Source: Chloroflexota bacterium (GTDB lineage Bacteria > Chloroflexota > Dehalococcoidia > Lucifugimonadales > Australimonadaceae). From it: a DNA stretch of 30,765 bases. The notes beneath the pieces were generated by a model. It was not told where the DNA came from. It made no database searches and worked only from the letters and a program-made list of their open reading frames with translations. Location of the stretch: contig JACZSI010000002.1 in NCBI GenBank assembly GCA_022574265.1, positions 1-30,765 of the forward strand. The letters are read 5' to 3'. Position numbers and translations under genes: made by a program. This document shows positions 29,731-30,765 of this stretch, piece by piece. Position 1 is the first letter of the stretch; every line of letters begins with the position of its first letter.

Positions 29731-30765
29731 ATGTTCACGCGCCGAATGCTCCCCGTCAGTATCCTGCTCACGCTGGTGCTGACCCTGATGGTGACCGCTA
29801 GCGTTAGCGCCCAAGAGGCCGACCTCGGTGGCCAAGCGGTCTTCCGCGACGCCGATGCCGCAAGCGACAGCCTGGTGATGAACTTCTCCGGCGTTCCCGC
29901 GCTCCCCGTCGGCTCCGCCTACGAGGGCTGGCTGCTCGACGCGGACGGCGGCAAGCTGAGCGTCGGCATCCTCGTCCGCTCCGGTACCGCGGACATCGTG
30001 CAGACCTACGTCAGCCCGTCCGGCGAGAACCTGGCCGCGAGCTACAGCCGGTTCGCCATCAGCATCGAGCCGGTGCCCGACCCCGACCCCAGCACGCCTG
30101 GACCGATCGCGTACTCCGACGCGGTCCCCGCGTCCGTCTTCCCACACGTCGGCCACCTGGTCGTCGCTTGGGGGTCGAACCCCGACGCGAAGGGCATCGC
30201 CGTCGGCTTCCTCGAGCAGATGGGCGTTGCGGCCCTCCACGCTAACCTCGCCGCGGACTCGTCGAGCCTGGCGGACAAGCAGAAGCACGCGCAGCACGTG
30301 ATCAACATCGTCGAGGGGCTCGGTGGCCCCGGCGACGGCTTCGGCGTCCTGAACTACGGCGCGGACCTCATCAAGCACGCCGGTTTCTCGAAGAGCGCAG
30401 CGGCCGACGACGAGAGCGTGGGCGACGGCGCGGACGCGGCGATCGCGGCCGCACAGAGCGGCGTCGGGTTCGCCGAGCGCGCCCGCGACGAAGCGGCGGT
30501 GGCCGTCGCCTCCGGTACCAGCGAGTTCCGCCTCGGGATCGCGTTGGCGAACATGGTGAGCCTCACCGCAAACGGGTTGAGCGACGCCGAAGCCGCGTAC
30601 ACCTCTTCCCAGGACATCGCCCTCTTCGAGGGGCTTGCGGGCGAGCGCGACGCGCCGGTCGTCGGCGACCCGCTTGTCCCGACGGTCGCCATGGCCGCGC
30701 TGCTCGTGGGCTTGCTGCTCACCGGCGCGGGCGGGCTGCTGGTCTTCCGCCGCCGTCAGACGGCG
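29731..30765 (+). CDS. Secreted, C-terminally anchored protein with RskA-like domain (partial)
   Basis: The frame from ATG 29731, after AGGAGG, is open to the window end, 345 residues. A signal peptide (MFTRRMLPVSILLTLVLTLMV...SAQE) is followed by a domain at about 35-130 with SAYEGWLLDADGGKLSVGILV and FAISIEPVPDPDPSTPGP, resembling the extracytoplasmic domain of anti-sigma-K factors. Residues 145-330 are largely alpha-helical and Ala-rich with KQKHAQHVINIVEGL. A hydrophobic helix (TVAMAALLVGLLLTGAGGLLVF) and RRR end the visible part, a typical cell-surface anchor. Unlike RskA it has no cytoplasmic zinc-finger domain and no adjacent sigma factor. Probably near-complete; the stop codon is outside the window. 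Function unknown. Confidence 0.75.
   Translation, partial: MFTRRMLPVSILLTLVLTLMVTASVSAQEADLGGQAVFRDADAASDSLVMNFSGVPALPVGSAYEGWLLDADGGKLSVGILVRSGTADIVQTYVSPSGENLAASYSRFAISIEPVPDPDPSTPGPIAYSDAVPASVFPHVGHLVVAWGSNPDAKGIAVGFLEQMGVAALHANLAADSSSLADKQKHAQHVINIVEGLGGPGDGFGVLNYGADLIKHAGFSKSAAADDESVGDGADAAIAAAQSGVGFAERARDEAAVAVASGTSEFRLGIALANMVSLTANGLSDAEAAYTSSQDIALFEGLAGERDAPVVGDPLVPTVAMAALLVGLLLTGAGGLLVFRRRQTA

Overview
This window is very GC-rich bacterial DNA with tight gene packing, strong Shine-Dalgarno sites, several TTG and GTG starts, and sigma70-like promoters of the form TTGAC-N16/17-TAnnnT. I see no tRNA, rRNA, CRISPR array or transposase. The mix (expanded cupin and amidohydrolase paralogues, a TPP riboswitch, an RskA-like secreted protein) suggests an uncultivated soil or aquatic lineage, perhaps Chloroflexota-like or another high-GC phylum. 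The phylum cannot be fixed from the sequence alone.

Bases 1-16400 form a catabolic island. It holds three two-domain cupin proteins, three single-domain cupins, two intact amidohydrolase-2 proteins plus one truncated copy, two VOC proteins, a TPP-dependent enzyme, a dienelactone hydrolase-like protein, an SDR, a Rieske oxygenase alpha subunit, an Asp/Glu racemase/arylmalonate decarboxylase-fold protein and a EutA-like reactivase cut by the window edge. Amidohydrolase plus bicupin occurs twice in the same order class, which suggests parallel duplicated pathways for oxidation and decarboxylation or hydrolysis of small aromatic or related carboxylic acids. The substrate is unknown.

Bases 16470-21505 hold a secreted CAP-domain protein, two overlapping small hypothetical genes, a CopB-type (CPH) P-type ATPase and a LicD-family protein with a C-terminal beta-sandwich-like extension. 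Just upstream of the ATPase, at 20274-20495 on the minus strand, is a 73-codon gene that ordinary ORF calling misses. It is a heavy-metal-associated (HMA) chaperone in which both cysteines of the CxxC metal site are replaced by in-frame TGA codons. A 7-bp stem with a GGUCU loop follows 27 nt after the second TGA, resembling the bacterial SECIS. The best reading is a selenocysteine UxxU metal chaperone, which is the most exciting item here.

Bases 21526-25500 are a rearranged DNA-repair locus: Pol IV (dinB), then a cassette (ornithine cyclodeaminase-like gene plus a DUF971 gene) flanked by inverted copies of a 124-bp double-hairpin repeat, then only the C-terminal end of an error-prone DnaE2-type polymerase. 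An HU gene with a clear promoter and terminator follows.

Bases 25563-29435 are a thiamine salvage operon on the minus strand: promoter, TPP riboswitch, terminator, SSS-family transporter, a TenA-like protein without the catalytic Cys, a TenA with it, and ThiD. The window ends inside a secreted, C-terminally anchored protein with an RskA-like domain.
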